Part shown: positions 26,369 through 35,826 of the stretch, one piece after another | How the letters are laid out: the number at the start of each line of letters is the position of its first letter | Position numbering within the stretch: the stretch's first letter is position 1 | From: an uncultured Muribaculaceae bacterium | GTDB taxonomy: Bacteria > Bacteroidota > Bacteroidia > Bacteroidales > Muribaculaceae | DNA: 64,000 nt | NCBI GenBank assembly: GCA_934555895.1 | Contig: CAKTFH010000003.1 | Span: 1-64,000 of the forward strand | Direction: 5' to 3' | The notes under the pieces: model-generated | What the model was told of the DNA's origin: nothing | Database searches by the model: none | The model's input: only the letters and a program-made list of their open reading frames with translations | Made by a program: the position numbers and the translations under genes

Positions 26369-27391
26369 TTATCGTTGAACTCTTCCGTTGGCCGAGCCGC
26401 CCACAAGGGCCTTCACCTCAGCCTCGGAAACAAGATTGAAATCACCGTTGACGGTCTGCTTCAGTGCCGAAGCCGCCACCGCGAACTCCAGGGCCTCACC
26501 CTGGGTGGGCATGGTGAGCAATCCGTGAATGAGACCGCCCGAGAAGGCGTCGCCTCCACCCACGCGGTCTACAATAGGATTGATGTCATAACGGCGGCTC
26601 TCGTAGAATTCCTTTCCGTCGTAAATCATCGCTTTCCAACCATTGTGGGTAGCAGAGAACGACTCGCGCAGCGTGGATGCCACATATCTGAAGCCGAACT
26701 CTTTCGCCATGGCCTTGAATATGCCCTTATAGCCTTCGGCGGCAGTGTCGCCACCCTCCACATCGGCATCGGGCTTGAACCCGAGGCAGAGCTGGGCGTC
26801 CTCTTCGTTACCGATGCACACATCCACATACTTCATGAGCGGACGCATCACGCTCTGAGCTTTCTCCGAAGTCCAGAGTTTTTTACGGAAATTGAGGTCG
26901 CAGCTCACTGTCACTCCGTGACGCTTGGCGGCCTCGCATGCCAGACGGGTAAGCTCGGCGGCCTTGTCGCTGATGGCCGGGGTGATTCCGCTCCAGTGGA
27001 ACCAGTCGGCACCTTCCATAATGGCATCGAAATCAAAATCCTCGGGGTCGGCCTCGGCGATAGCAGAGCCGGCGCGGTCGTAAATCACTTTCGACGGACG
27101 CATCGAAGCCCCTGTCTCGCAATAGTATATGCCCACACGATAGCCGCCGCGGGCTATATGGTCGGTGTGCACACCGTAACGGCGCAATGCGTTCACAGCA
27201 GCCTGCCCCACTTCATGTTCGGGGAGTTTGGTCACAAAGTAGGCATCGTGGCCGTAGTTGGCGCAGCTTACGGCCACATTGGCCTCACCGCCACCCCATA
27301 TCACTTCATAGGAATCGGTCTGCACAAGTCGCATGCAACCGTGGGGAGAGAGACGGAGCATGATTTCTCCGAGAGTCACTATTTTGCTCAT
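26369..27391 (-). CDS. kdgK: PfkB-family sugar kinase, probable 2-keto-3-deoxygluconate kinase
   Basis: 340 residues from the ATG at 27391 (MSKIVTLGEIMLRLSPHG); the frame extends to 27418 but those residues are a poor start. PfkB signatures are present: GGGEANVAVSCANYGHDAYF near the N-terminus and VDRVGGGDAFSGGLIHGLL near the C-terminus, with the catalytic Asp in GGGDAF. The mid-protein DWFHWSGITPAIS and SCDLNFRKKLWTSEKA are typical of KDG kinases. Pairing with eda makes KDG the likely substrate. It starts 29 nt after the DUF4861 gene; all three genes form one operon. Confidence 0.87.
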   Translation of the reverse strand: MSKIVTLGEIMLRLSPHGCMRLVQTDSYEVIWGGGEANVAVSCANYGHDAYFVTKLPEHEVGQAAVNALRRYGVHTDHIARGGYRVGIYYCETGASMRPSKVIYDRAGSAIAEADPEDFDFDAIMEGADWFHWSGITPAISDKAAELTRLACEAAKRHGVTVSCDLNFRKKLWTSEKAQSVMRPLMKYVDVCIGNEEDAQLCLGFKPDADVEGGDTAAEGYKGIFKAMAKEFGFRYVASTLRESFSATHNGWKAMIYDGKEFYESRRYDINPIVDRVGGGDAFSGGLIHGLLTMPTQGEALEFAVAASALKQTVNGDFNLVSEAEVKALVGGSANGRVQR

Positions 27392-27420
27392 ATTCCTTTT
27401 TCTTTTAAAGAAATTCAATT

Positions 27421-28350
27421 TTATTTCAGCACTGCCTTAAGCGGCGACGATATAAGCTTTGTCTCTTTCTCCATAGTATCGTCCCAGTCGTATACATTGG
27501 CGATGCCGTCGGTGTTCTGCAGGGTCTCCCCTACATAAAACGATACCGACTTCTTGTTATCCATGGGAAGCCACACCATAAGCTGGGCCACTGTGTCGGC
27601 TTTCTGACGGGGATAGGGACGGTATTCGGGATAGGAATTGGACGGTGCCACCACCGTGATGTACAAAGGCACACTGTCGGCGCTCATATTGGTATATGAA
27701 ATAGTATGTTTGCCATGGTCCACCGTAAAATCAGAGATATTTGATTGCAACATCCTGATTCCGGCAACAGTCTTCCCACTCTCTGACAAACCTCTGTAGC
27801 TTATGTTGTTACGCTGAAGCATCTGTCCGCGGTCAACCGAAATCACACGATGCTGCACCACCGCCGTATCGGCCCACACTACGGCGGGACTGTAAACCAG
27901 CTCCACTGTGCGGCGCAAAGGGCCATTGTCAAGCACCTTCACCGAATCGACATCGGTCATGTAGACCGGTGTACCGTTAGCATCGAGAAGACCGAAATCC
28001 ACAGCTATGGTATCGGGTCCACTCACCCCTGTATAATCGGCAGCCGCAGCGGAAGCACCACCACGCAGTGTGTAGACGATGGAGCCGCCGGCACCTACAG
28101 TCGCCGGGAAAAGCAGCTGTCCGTCGTAGGTTATTTGCCAAGGCACCTCTGTGCTGTCGGGTGCCACAATTCTGAAATTCTCTCCGTAGATGTCGGTTAC
28201 TTCCTTTGCATCGAGGCTCACAATCTCTCCCTCTCTCTCTTTCGCGAGAGGGTTCGTCACCTCTATTGTATGCTCTTTCTGTCCGCATCCCGCAAAAGTA
28301 GAGGCCATTGCCGAAGCAGCGACGAGCATCATAAGTTGCAATCTATCCAT
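27421..28350 (-). CDS. DUF4861 family lipoprotein, uronate-module protein
   Basis: 309 residues. The signal ends in a lipobox-like ASTFAGC with the lipid Cys at about residue 21. The mature region begins HTIEVTNPLAKEREGEIVSL, close to the usual DUF4861 start, and continues with VPWQITYDGQLLFPATVGAG and GPLRRTVELVYSP. It seems shorter than the roughly 400-residue DUF4861 proteins I know of, so the C-terminal part may be reduced; I could not verify that. DUF4861 genes tend to sit beside polysaccharide lyases and uronate catabolic genes. The enzymatic function is unknown. It is first in the operon with kdgK and eda. Confidence 0.72.
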   Translation of the reverse strand: MDRLQLMMLVAASAMASTFAGCGQKEHTIEVTNPLAKEREGEIVSLDAKEVTDIYGENFRIVAPDSTEVPWQITYDGQLLFPATVGAGGSIVYTLRGGASAAAADYTGVSGPDTIAVDFGLLDANGTPVYMTDVDSVKVLDNGPLRRTVELVYSPAVVWADTAVVQHRVISVDRGQMLQRNNISYRGLSESGKTVAGIRMLQSNISDFTVDHGKHTISYTNMSADSVPLYITVVAPSNSYPEYRPYPRQKADTVAQLMVWLPMDNKKSVSFYVGETLQNTDGIANVYDWDDTMEKETKLISSPLKAVLK

Positions 28351-28378
28351 TATTGAATCTGATTATGTTTTTTCCATT

Positions 28379-28410
28379 CAAAATTATACATTCCAGGTCG
28401 GCCGCGCAAG
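28379..28410 (-). promoter_or_regulatory. Bacteroidetes-type promoter for DUF4861-kdgK-eda
   Basis: On the minus strand the -7 element TAATTTTG (28379-28386) is a full match and CTTG (28407-28410, 3 of 4 to TTTG) lies exactly 20 nt upstream. Predicted start near 28372, 22 nt before the ATG at 28350. The gap upstream is only 69 nt from the end of the antiporter gene. Confidence 0.65.
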
Positions 28411-28419
28411 TCATCTCCA

Positions 28420-30585
28420 TCATTTGCGATGTCTGTGGGTGAAGCGCTTCTTGAAGAGGTTCAGCCTGTGCAGACGCGAACGCAGTGCCAGATAGAGAGG
28501 CGATGCGGCTGTGGTGATGTCGGCACCCATGGGGTCGGTGAACGTGAAGGAAGCGCCCTCTGCGCCGAACTGTTCAGGATATATGATCACCAGATTGTTG
28601 CGTGAGAAATAGCGCTGGAGAATCAGCGTATGCTCCACCATTTCCGACGAGTAGCTCACCGAATTGGGACGCGCCCCGATAACCACGAACAGGTCGTCGT
28701 CGAGCACACGGTTGGCCAGCAGCATGAAATCGTCTTTATCCTCTATCATACGGTATTCATGGCGTATGCCGAGGGCTTCGGAATGCACTACGCCTCTGAT
28801 AATCGGTTGCTGATGGGGACGCACGCAGAATATGATACGGCACCCAATCTGGCGTGCCAGCCGTCCGAGAGCCACCACCCACTCATGGAAACCGCTCTCA
28901 TATTCGGCCTTGTCAGGCACGAACACAGCGATGCGGGTGACTGTATTGACAGGTATGTAGCAGCGCGAAATCACCACCATGCGGTTTGTTCCGCGCAGCA
29001 GCTGGTCGATTTTCGGTCCGAGGAAAGTATCGATCACGGTGCTCTTGCGGTGCATGCCGAGCACCACGCGACTGATGTCGTGCTCCTGCATGGTGTTGAG
29101 GATGCCGGTGACGGTGTTGATGTCAAAACGCTCTATGGCCATCACCTCACGGTCGACACCGGCGGCGGCCTGCGTGGCAAGCTTAAGCGAGTTCCGTCCC
29201 ATGGCTTTCGATGCTGGCGTGTTGTCGTTGCGCACATGCAACGCATAGAAGCGGTCGGAATCACCGCGCCCTCCGGCGCTCATGAGTAGCGCCAGCTCCA
29301 TGAGAGATGCCGAAGTGATGGGATTGGCCACCGGCACCATCACATTTACGGCGCCCGACTGTGTTCCCTCGTCGGGTTCGCTCTGCAGCATGCGTATCTT
29401 TATCTTCGATGCGGCAGCCGATGTCACAAGCGGGGCGATGGCGCACGTGATGAGAATCACAAGCACAGTGCCGTTGAGCATCGTCTCGTCCATCAGATGC
29501 GAGCCATCAGGCAATATCATGTTGTATCCTATGGTAACAACTGCAAGAGCCACTGCCGTATGCGCGGTAGTAAGACCGAACATCATGCGGCGGTCTGCAG
29601 CGCCCATACCATATGCTTTCTGCGCTATCCAGGCCGCGAGCCATTTGCTCACAAGAGCGATAATCAGCATCACCGAAGCCATTCCGAGGGTGCTTCCGTG
29701 CATTATAACCCTGAGGTCTATCATCATGCCCACACCGATCAGGAAATAGGGGATAAAAAGCGCATTGCCCACAAACTCTATGCTGTTCATCAACGGGGAG
29801 TCTACGGGGATATAACGGTTAAGCACCAGACCGGCGAAAAAAGCGCCGAGCACAGGCTCAAGACCTATCACTTTCGACACCCACGCGCTTAGGAACACCA
29901 TTACGAGTACGAACACATATTGCGTGACCTTGTCACTGTAAAGCTTGAAGAACCAACGGGTGACACGGGGATAGACATAGAGCACCGCACAACAGTAAAG
30001 TATGAGTTTGAAAAAAAGCAAAAATATGCCTTTCCATGAAAAAGAACCGGTGTAAAATATGTTCACCGCACCGGCGAGTACCAGAAGGGCACCTACTACT
30101 GCTATGATGGTGCCTACTACCGAAATCAGTACCGAAGGAGCCTTAGTGATTCCGAAACGAGCCGCCACAGGATAGGCAATCAGCGTGTGCGAGGCATACA
30201 TGCCGCCGAGCAGGAAGGCTGTAATCCATCCGGTTTGAAGCAGGTACACGCTGCCTAACACACCCATCACCATCGGTATCAGAAAAGTGAGGGCTCCGAA
30301 AACCACTCCGCGGCGTATGTTGCGCCGCATATGGAACATATCAATTTCCAGGCCCGCAAGAAACATCAGGTACAGCAGGCCCACCTGACCGAAAATGTCG
30401 AAAGCGCTGTCATCGTCGAGCACGTTCAGACCATAGGGACCTACCGCCACGCCCGCTACTATCATGCCGATGATATGCGGTATCTTCAGGCGGTTGAGCA
30501 CCACGGGAGCAAGCAGTATGATGGCCATCACTATCAGGAAGATAGCGACGGGGTCGGTGACGAGAGCTGCTGCTAATGTAATCAT
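28420..30585 (-). CDS. CPA2-type cation:proton antiporter with C-terminal USP-like domains
   Basis: 721 residues. Residues about 1-390 hold 12 or so membrane helices of the CPA2/KefB type, with LKIPHIIGMIVAGVAVGPYG and LLYLMFLAGLEIDMFHMRR (the conserved LEID aspartate). Helix pair FIPYFLIGVGMMIDLRVIM is also typical. Residues about 410-545 and 560-700 are soluble and look like two universal-stress-type domains (VNVMVPVANPITSASLMELA, VVLGMHRKSTVIDTFLGPKI, RIAVFVPDKAEYESGFHEWV). The likely role is Na+ or K+/H+ exchange across the inner membrane with nucleotide-responsive control, inferred from homology. It starts 54 nt downstream of asd and is probably co-transcribed with it. Confidence 0.87.
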   Translation of the reverse strand: MITLAAALVTDPVAIFLIVMAIILLAPVVLNRLKIPHIIGMIVAGVAVGPYGLNVLDDDSAFDIFGQVGLLYLMFLAGLEIDMFHMRRNIRRGVVFGALTFLIPMVMGVLGSVYLLQTGWITAFLLGGMYASHTLIAYPVAARFGITKAPSVLISVVGTIIAVVGALLVLAGAVNIFYTGSFSWKGIFLLFFKLILYCCAVLYVYPRVTRWFFKLYSDKVTQYVFVLVMVFLSAWVSKVIGLEPVLGAFFAGLVLNRYIPVDSPLMNSIEFVGNALFIPYFLIGVGMMIDLRVIMHGSTLGMASVMLIIALVSKWLAAWIAQKAYGMGAADRRMMFGLTTAHTAVALAVVTIGYNMILPDGSHLMDETMLNGTVLVILITCAIAPLVTSAAASKIKIRMLQSEPDEGTQSGAVNVMVPVANPITSASLMELALLMSAGGRGDSDRFYALHVRNDNTPASKAMGRNSLKLATQAAAGVDREVMAIERFDINTVTGILNTMQEHDISRVVLGMHRKSTVIDTFLGPKIDQLLRGTNRMVVISRCYIPVNTVTRIAVFVPDKAEYESGFHEWVVALGRLARQIGCRIIFCVRPHQQPIIRGVVHSEALGIRHEYRMIEDKDDFMLLANRVLDDDLFVVIGARPNSVSYSSEMVEHTLILQRYFSRNNLVIIYPEQFGAEGASFTFTDPMGADITTAASPLYLALRSRLHRLNLFKKRFTHRHRK

Positions 30586-30639
30586 GGTGCAGAAAAGTGA
30601 ATGACAGGTGGGGGCTGTTCTGCCGCAGCGGAGCGGCTG

Positions 30640-31644
30640 TTAGCGGTGGGCAAGCAGATATTCGGCAATCTGCACGGCGTTCAGGGCCGCGCCCTTGCGT
30701 ATCTGGTCGCCAACAATCCAGAATGTGAGGCCATTGGGATTGGCGATATCGGCACGGATGCGCCCCACATACACAGGGTCTGTACCGGCGGTTTCAAGAG
30801 GCATGGGATATTGCTTCTCGGCCGGGTTGTCGACTACCACGATACCGTCGGCCTTTTCGAAAGCCTCGCGGGCCTCTGCAGGCGAGATGGGGCGCTCGGT
30901 CTCCACCCAGATGGCCTCGCTGTGGGCGCGAAGCACCGGCACACGCACACACATTGCGCTCACACTCAGTTGCGGAGCGTGCATAATCTTGCGTGTCTCG
31001 TTGAACATCTTCATCTCCTCCTTGGTGTAGCCGTTGTCGGTGAACACATCGATGTGGGGTATCACATTGTAGGCGAGCTGGGCCGAGAATTTTTCCACAG
31101 TAGGCTCCTCGCCACGGCCTATCTGGGCATACTGCTCCACCAGTTCTGCCATGGCAGAGGCACCCGCGCCGCTGGCAGCCTGATAGGTGGCCACATGCAC
31201 GCGGCTGATAGGCGAAATATCGTTGAGAGGCTTCAGGGCCACCACCATCTGGATGGTCGTGCAGTTGGGGTTTCCGATAATGCGGCGCGGAGCATCGAGA
31301 GCGTCGGCGCCGTTGACTTCAGGAACAACCAGAGGCACATCGGCATCCATGCGGAAAGCGCTTGAATTGTCAATCATCAGCGTGCCGTGGCGCGTGATGG
31401 TTTCGGCGAATTTCTTCGAGGTGCCCGCACCGGCAGATGTGAAGGCAATGTCCACTCCGCTGAAGTCACTGTTTTCGTCGAGCAGCTCTACCACGACCTC
31501 CTTGCCGCGGAAAGTGTAACTGCGGCCTGCGCTTCGGGCCGAACCGAACAGACGCAGATTGTCAACAGGGAAATTCCTTTGGTCAAGCACCTTCAACAGC
31601 TCCTGACCCACTGCGCCGCTGGCGCCCACTATAGCTATGTTCAT
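30640..31644 (-). CDS. asd: Aspartate-semialdehyde dehydrogenase
   Basis: 334 residues from the ATG at 31644 ([20 protein letters not shown], the NADP-binding fold); the longer reading to 31698 is not conserved-looking. The catalytic cysteine C128 sits in [14 protein letters not shown], and the substrate-site [18 protein letters not shown] is also present. It converts aspartyl phosphate to aspartate semialdehyde for lysine/diaminopimelate, methionine and threonine synthesis. The length is usual. It is transcribed divergently from superoxide dismutase and is followed by the antiporter gene. Confidence 0.95.
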   Translation of the reverse strand: MNIAIVGASGAVGQELLKVLDQRNFPVDNLRLFGSARSAGRSYTFRGKEVVVELLDENSDFSGVDIAFTSAGAGTSKKFAETITRHGTLMIDNSSAFRMDADVPLVVPEVNGADALDAPRRIIGNPNCTTIQMVVALKPLNDISPISRVHVATYQAASGAGASAMAELVEQYAQIGRGEEPTVEKFSAQLAYNVIPHIDVFTDNGYTKEEMKMFNETRKIMHAPQLSVSAMCVRVPVLRAHSEAIWVETERPISPAEAREAFEKADGIVVVDNPAEKQYPMPLETAGTDPVYVGRIRADIANPNGLTFWIVGDQIRKGAALNAVQIAEYLLAHR

Positions 31645-31717
31645 ATATCCGGAAGTACTGATGATTATATCGCCTCCGCAGCAATGCAACCACATCACTG
31701 GAGACCTTATTTTTTTG

Positions 31718-31725
31718 CAAAATTA
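31718..31725 (-). promoter_or_regulatory. -7 element of the asd promoter
   Basis: TAATTTTG on the minus strand is a full match to TAnnTTTG. No good TTTG lies at the 20-nt spacing, so only the -7 box is supported. Predicted start near 31711, about 67 nt before the asd ATG. Confidence 0.5.
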
Positions 31726-31870
31726 CGAATTTTCAGCCGCTCCATAAATAACAATGATTAAAAAAAAGAAAAATCAGCGGCCCCAACGAACCTGTGCGCC
31801 CCCCGATGCGTTTTCCATATGAATTCAACTCCGCAGCGAGCTATTTTCAAAAAAAATAATACTACTGAAA

Positions 31871-32446
31871 ATGAAATACGAAAAGCCCGACCTACCTTAT
31901 TCCTCCGACGCACTGGAGCCCGTCATCTCTCAAAAAACCATAGATTACCACTATGGCAAGCATGAGAAGGCTTATATCGACAATCTCAACTCTCTTATCG
32001 AAGGTACCGAATTTGAGGATTTGCCACTTGAAGAGGTGATACGCGACTCCAACGGAGCACTTTTCAACAACGCCTCTCAGGCATGGAACCACATCTTCTA
32101 TTTCTTCTCGTTTTCTCCCGACGGCGGAGGCGAACCCGACGGCGAGCTTCGCGCCGCAATTGACCGCGATTTCGGGTCATTCGAGAGATTCAAGAAAGAT
32201 TTTGTAGACGCCGGAGTGAAAATATTCGGTTCAGGATGGGTGTGGCTGTCACGCGACAGTTCCGGCCGGCTTTTCATAACCCAGGAAAGCAACGCCGGCT
32301 CTCCCCTCACACATGGCCTGACCCCCATCCTCTGTTTCGATGTATGGGAGCATGCCTACTACCTTGATTATCAAAACCGCCGCAAAGACGCCCTTGAAGC
32401 ACTCTGGGACATAGTCGACTGGCCGATAATTCAGGGCAGATACTGA
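31871..32446 (+). CDS. sodB: Iron/manganese superoxide dismutase
   Basis: 191 residues, the usual size. It dismutates superoxide in the cytoplasm. Metal ligands are in the expected places: His in TIDYHYGKHEKAYIDNL, His in NNASQAWNHIFYFFSFSP, and Asp and His in CFDVWEHAYYLDYQNRR. The GSGWVWLSRDSSG segment and the DIVDWPIIQGRY end are typical of Bacteroides SOD, which in relatives works with either Fe or Mn. It is a single-gene unit, divergent from asd, with a hairpin terminator about 100 nt downstream. I saw no clear consensus promoter between 31726 and 31870. Confidence 0.95.
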   Translation: MKYEKPDLPYSSDALEPVISQKTIDYHYGKHEKAYIDNLNSLIEGTEFEDLPLEEVIRDSNGALFNNASQAWNHIFYFFSFSPDGGGEPDGELRAAIDRDFGSFERFKKDFVDAGVKIFGSGWVWLSRDSSGRLFITQESNAGSPLTHGLTPILCFDVWEHAYYLDYQNRRKDALEALWDIVDWPIIQGRY

Positions 32447-32496
32447 ATAAATAGCAACCAAGTCCGACCTACATAACAAAGAGATAACTAAACCAA

Positions 32497-32520
32497 CTTA
32501 CAAGAGCACTTAATTGTAAG
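32497..32520. repeat. Short inverted repeat downstream of sodB
   Basis: CTTACAA (32497-32503) and TTGTAAG (32514-32520) are perfect 7-bp arms around a 10-nt loop. It lies between the sodB stop and the hairpin at 32543-32564. Function unknown; possibly part of the 3' UTR. Confidence 0.35.
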
Positions 32521-32542
32521 CATAATGTGATGAATGGAGAAT

Positions 32543-32573
32543 CAGGTGCCTGTGAAGGTACCTGGTTTTCTTT
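32543..32573 (+). terminator. Intrinsic terminator of sodB
   Basis: CAGGTGCC (32543-32550) pairs with GGTACCTG (32557-32564) with one G-U, around a 6-nt loop, and is followed directly by GTTTTCTTT. It is a standard terminator form on the plus strand about 100 nt past the sodB stop and before the convergent ABC exporter gene, which ends at 32626. Confidence 0.7.
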
Positions 32574-32625
32574 GTGCCCTTGTCTGGAAGTGTTAAAAAT
32601 CAAAACGATTCACACACCGGCCACG

Positions 32626-34458
32626 TTAAAAACTCTGCATGTTCACCAGATGATGATAGTGACCCTTCTCGATGGCCATGAGTTCATCGTGTGTGCCCTG
32701 TTCCACTATTCGGCCTTCATGCATCACGCATATCATGTCGGCATTTTTGATTGTCGACAAGCGGTGGGCTATCACTATAGTTGTACGGCCGGCCATGAGC
32801 CTGTCAAGAGCCTCCTGCACCAGTTTCTCGCTCTCGGTGTCGAGAGCCGAGGTGGCCTCGTCGAGAATCAGGATTGGAGGATTCTTGAGGATGGCACGTG
32901 CTATGGAGATGCGCTGGCGCTGACCGCCGGAAAGACGGCAGCCGCGGTCGCCGATATTGGTGTCGTAACCATCCTCGGTAGCCATGATAAAATCATGGGC
33001 GTTGGCCACCTTGGCGGCCTTTATCACCTCTTCCATCGTGGCATGCTCCACACCGAAAGTTATATTATTATAAAAACTGTCGTTGAAGAGGATGGCTTCC
33101 TGATTCACATTGCCCATGAACGAACGTAAATCGTGTACACGCAGATTGCGCACATCCACCCCGTCGACCATCACGCGACCCTTCTGCACATCGTAGAATC
33201 GCGGCAACAGGTCGGCCATTGTCGATTTGCCTGATCCGCTCTGGCCCACAAGAGCCACTGTAGCGCCTGCCGGCACCTCAAGGCTCACATCGTGGATCAC
33301 CTCATTGTCACCGTAGGCGAATGTGATGCGGTCGTAGGTGATGCGACCCTGCAGATGCTTAATTTCCTCCGGCATCAGCGGGTCCTTGATGGGATTGTCT
33401 GCGCCAAGAATCTTATCGACACGCTCCATCGCCGCAAGTCCGCGCTGAATCGAATACATGGCCTTGCTGAGGTCCTTGGCAGGATTTATAAGCGAATAGA
33501 AGATGGTCATGTAGAATATGAAGTCAGCGGCATCGATATGCGCATCGCCGTCGAGAATCAGCGTTCCGCCGAACCACAGCACTATAGCTACTGCACACGT
33601 GCCTAAGAACTCGCTCATGGGGTGCGCCAGAGCCTGACGCCGCGAGATGCGGTTGCTGAGCTTATAGAATTTCTGATTCTCGCAGTGGAAACGGTCCTCA
33701 ACTTTCTTCTCGGCGTTGAATGCCTTGATGATGCGCAAACCACCAAGGCACTCCTCGATGTTGCTCATGAGCACTCCCCACTGGTTCTGCTGCGCGAGGC
33801 TCTGACGCTTCAGGGCCTTGCCCACCTTGCCCATGACCATACCGGCCAGCGGCAGAAGGATAAGCACGAATATGGTGAGTTTCCACGAAAGCAGCAACAT
33901 GATGCCAAGATACACCACTATGGCGATAGGGTTCTTGAACATCATGTCGAGCGACTGCATGATGGAGTTCTCGATTTCGCCCACATCACCACTCATTCGG
34001 GCCATCACATCACCTTTGCGGGCCGATGTAAAGAATGAGATGGGCAGCGTCACCATTTTGTCGAACACGAAGTTGCGGATATCCCTCACAATGCCCGAAC
34101 GCATAGGAATGATTATGTAGGAACAGAGGTATGTCACGCCTACTTTCAGGCCCGTGAGCACCACAAGGGCGGCCGCCAGACCCGCGAGAGCCAGCGTCGG
34201 CCCCGCGGTGGTTATCGTTTCCTGCACATAGTAGTAGAAGTTGTTCATCACTATATCCTTGGCATGGTCCCAGTTCCAGGCCATGTAGGTATAGTGCACG
34301 GAAGCGTCCACCTTGAAGAGCATCTTCAGGATGGGCACTATAAGGAAAAACGATACTACAGTGAGGAAGGAAGCTATGATGTTGAACACTATGTTCAGCA
34401 CCACATACTTTTTGTAGGGCGGCACGAACCGCCTTATAATCTCAAAGAAATCTTTCAT
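32626..34458 (-). CDS. ABC exporter with fused TMD and NBD, MsbA/lipid-flippase type
   Basis: 610 residues. The N-terminal half (residues 1-330) is a six-helix type IV ABC exporter membrane domain (YVVLNIVFNIIASFLTVVSF, then FFTSARKGDVMARMSGDVGE, the first coupling-helix region). The C-terminal half is a nucleotide-binding domain with Walker A VALVGQSGSGKSTMADLL, signature RLSGGQRQRISIARAI, Walker B ILILDEATSALDTE, and a switch His in IVIAHRLSTI. It is close to MsbA-type lipid A/glycolipid flippases of the inner membrane; the substrate is inferred. It starts 7 nt after the gamma subunit gene of the 2-oxoacid oxidoreductase and is probably on that transcript. Confidence 0.87.
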   Translation of the reverse strand: MKDFFEIIRRFVPPYKKYVVLNIVFNIIASFLTVVSFFLIVPILKMLFKVDASVHYTYMAWNWDHAKDIVMNNFYYYVQETITTAGPTLALAGLAAALVVLTGLKVGVTYLCSYIIIPMRSGIVRDIRNFVFDKMVTLPISFFTSARKGDVMARMSGDVGEIENSIMQSLDMMFKNPIAIVVYLGIMLLLSWKLTIFVLILLPLAGMVMGKVGKALKRQSLAQQNQWGVLMSNIEECLGGLRIIKAFNAEKKVEDRFHCENQKFYKLSNRISRRQALAHPMSEFLGTCAVAIVLWFGGTLILDGDAHIDAADFIFYMTIFYSLINPAKDLSKAMYSIQRGLAAMERVDKILGADNPIKDPLMPEEIKHLQGRITYDRITFAYGDNEVIHDVSLEVPAGATVALVGQSGSGKSTMADLLPRFYDVQKGRVMVDGVDVRNLRVHDLRSFMGNVNQEAILFNDSFYNNITFGVEHATMEEVIKAAKVANAHDFIMATEDGYDTNIGDRGCRLSGGQRQRISIARAILKNPPILILDEATSALDTESEKLVQEALDRLMAGRTTIVIAHRLSTIKNADMICVMHEGRIVEQGTHDELMAIEKGHYHHLVNMQSF

Positions 34459-34465
34459 CGGCAGG

Positions 34466-35002
34466 TTACTTCACAAGCGACATGCCACGGCGTATGGCCT
34501 CCTCGTTGGCAGGGATGAGGTTGTGATGGCGCTCGGGAAGAGCCTTCTTTAAACCGCGGACCACAGCTTCCACAGGTACATCGGGACGCATCTTGAGCAG
34601 AGCGCCGAGCAGTATCATGTTGTAACTCTTGGCCTGCCCTGAGGCAATGGTGGCTTCCATGGCCTCTACAGGCACCACTGTGATGTCGGTGCGAGTGGGG
34701 GCATGGTGGATGCCGTAAGGGTCATAGATGAGCACGCCGCCCGGCTTCACCTTGCTCTCGAACTTGTCGAGACTCTGCTGATTGAGAATCACGGCTGTAT
34801 CGAAAGCGTCAAGCACCGGCGAGGAAATCTGCTCCTCGCTGAGGATTACAGTCACGTTGGCTGTGCCTCCGCGCTGCTCGGGGCCGTAGGATGGCATCCA
34901 AGTCACTTCAAGACCGTTTTCCAATGCGGCATAAGCCAGAATCTTGCCCATGGAGAGCACGCCCTGACCGCCGAATCCGGCTATTATTATTTCGTCTTTC
35001 AT
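34466..35002 (-). CDS. vorC: 2-oxoacid:ferredoxin oxidoreductase gamma subunit
   Basis: 178 residues from the ATG at 35002 (MKDEIIIAGFGGQGVLSMGK); the frame is open further upstream, but the family begins exactly here. The GFGGQG motif and WMPSYGPEQRGGTANVTVIL are the typical gamma/POR_C signatures. It is one subunit of a four-part enzyme that decarboxylates a 2-oxoacid to an acyl-CoA and reduces ferredoxin, in the cytoplasm. Whether the substrate is 2-oxoisovalerate (Vor) or 2-oxoglutarate (Kor) cannot be told from sequence. It lies 50 nt after the TPP-binding subunit gene. Confidence 0.88.
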   Translation of the reverse strand: MKDEIIIAGFGGQGVLSMGKILAYAALENGLEVTWMPSYGPEQRGGTANVTVILSEEQISSPVLDAFDTAVILNQQSLDKFESKVKPGGVLIYDPYGIHHAPTRTDITVVPVEAMEATIASGQAKSYNMILLGALLKMRPDVPVEAVVRGLKKALPERHHNLIPANEEAIRRGMSLVK

Positions 35003-35052
35003 AAATTGATGTGCAATGTTGTGAATGGAAGAGAGATACGGTAGGAGGAGAA

Positions 35053-35826
35053 TTATTCGGCCTTGTCGGTGTCCTTGATGTCGCCAAGTGGATAGTGGGC
35101 AAACATATTGTCGACCATCCATTTGTTAGCCTTCTCAGGGGTCATCTTCCAACCAGACGAACAGGTGGCCACAATTTCCACAAACGAGGTCCCCTTTTTA
35201 GCGCGTGCGTTAAGGAACGCCTTGCGGATAGCAGCTTTGGCCTTGCGCACCGCAGCAGGAGTATGCACAGCCTGACGGGTCACATAGCATGTGCCGTCAA
35301 GCAGACTCACCACATTGGCCACACGCAGCGGGAAACCGTTGAGGTCCACGCGGCGCCCGTAGGGTGTGGTGGCGGTCTTCGCTCCCTCAAGTGTACAGGG
35401 CGACATCTGACCGCCGGTCATGCCGTAAATGCCGTTGTTGATCATTATTATCACGATGTTCTCGCCACGGGTGCACGCATGCACAGTTTCAGCGGTACCG
35501 ATAGCGGCGAGGTCGCCGTCGCCCTGATAGGTGAACACGGCTTTCTCGGGATTGAGTCGGCTGATGGCGGTAGCCAGAGCCGGAGCGCGGCCATGGGCGG
35601 CCTCCACCCAGTCGCAGTCGATATAATTATAGGCGAACACTGCGCAGCCCACAGGAGCCACGCCGATAGTGTCTTCCTCAAGACCGAGCTCGTCGATTAC
35701 CTCTGCCACAAGTTTGTGAACCACACCGTGGGAGCAACCCGGGCAGTAGTGCATGATGTTACGGTTGAGCAGACGGGGACGGCTGTAGACCTTGTTTTCG
35801 GGCTTGATTATCTCTTCGCGTTTCAT
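35053..35826 (-). CDS. vorA: 2-oxoacid:ferredoxin oxidoreductase beta (TPP-binding) subunit
   Basis: 257 residues. It carries the thiamine diphosphate site: HYCPGCSHGVVHKLVAEVID near the N-terminus, VGCAVFAYNYIDCDWVEAAHG, the GDGD motif in YQGDGDLAAIGTAETVHACT, and NNGIYGMTGGQMSPCTLEG. Together with the VorB-type alpha subunit it forms the catalytic core. Its ATG overlaps the alpha subunit stop by 4 nt, showing translational coupling. The Vor label follows the alpha subunit; Kor is possible. Confidence 0.9.
   Translation of the reverse strand: MKREEIIKPENKVYSRPRLLNRNIMHYCPGCSHGVVHKLVAEVIDELGLEEDTIGVAPVGCAVFAYNYIDCDWVEAAHGRAPALATAISRLNPEKAVFTYQGDGDLAAIGTAETVHACTRGENIVIIMINNGIYGMTGGQMSPCTLEGAKTATTPYGRRVDLNGFPLRVANVVSLLDGTCYVTRQAVHTPAAVRKAKAAIRKAFLNARAKKGTSFVEIVATCSSGWKMTPEKANKWMVDNMFAHYPLGDIKDTDKAE

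Noticed and set aside
26312..27538. 408-codon open frame antisense to kdgK
   Set aside because: No domain signs; it runs across two real genes and the gap between them.
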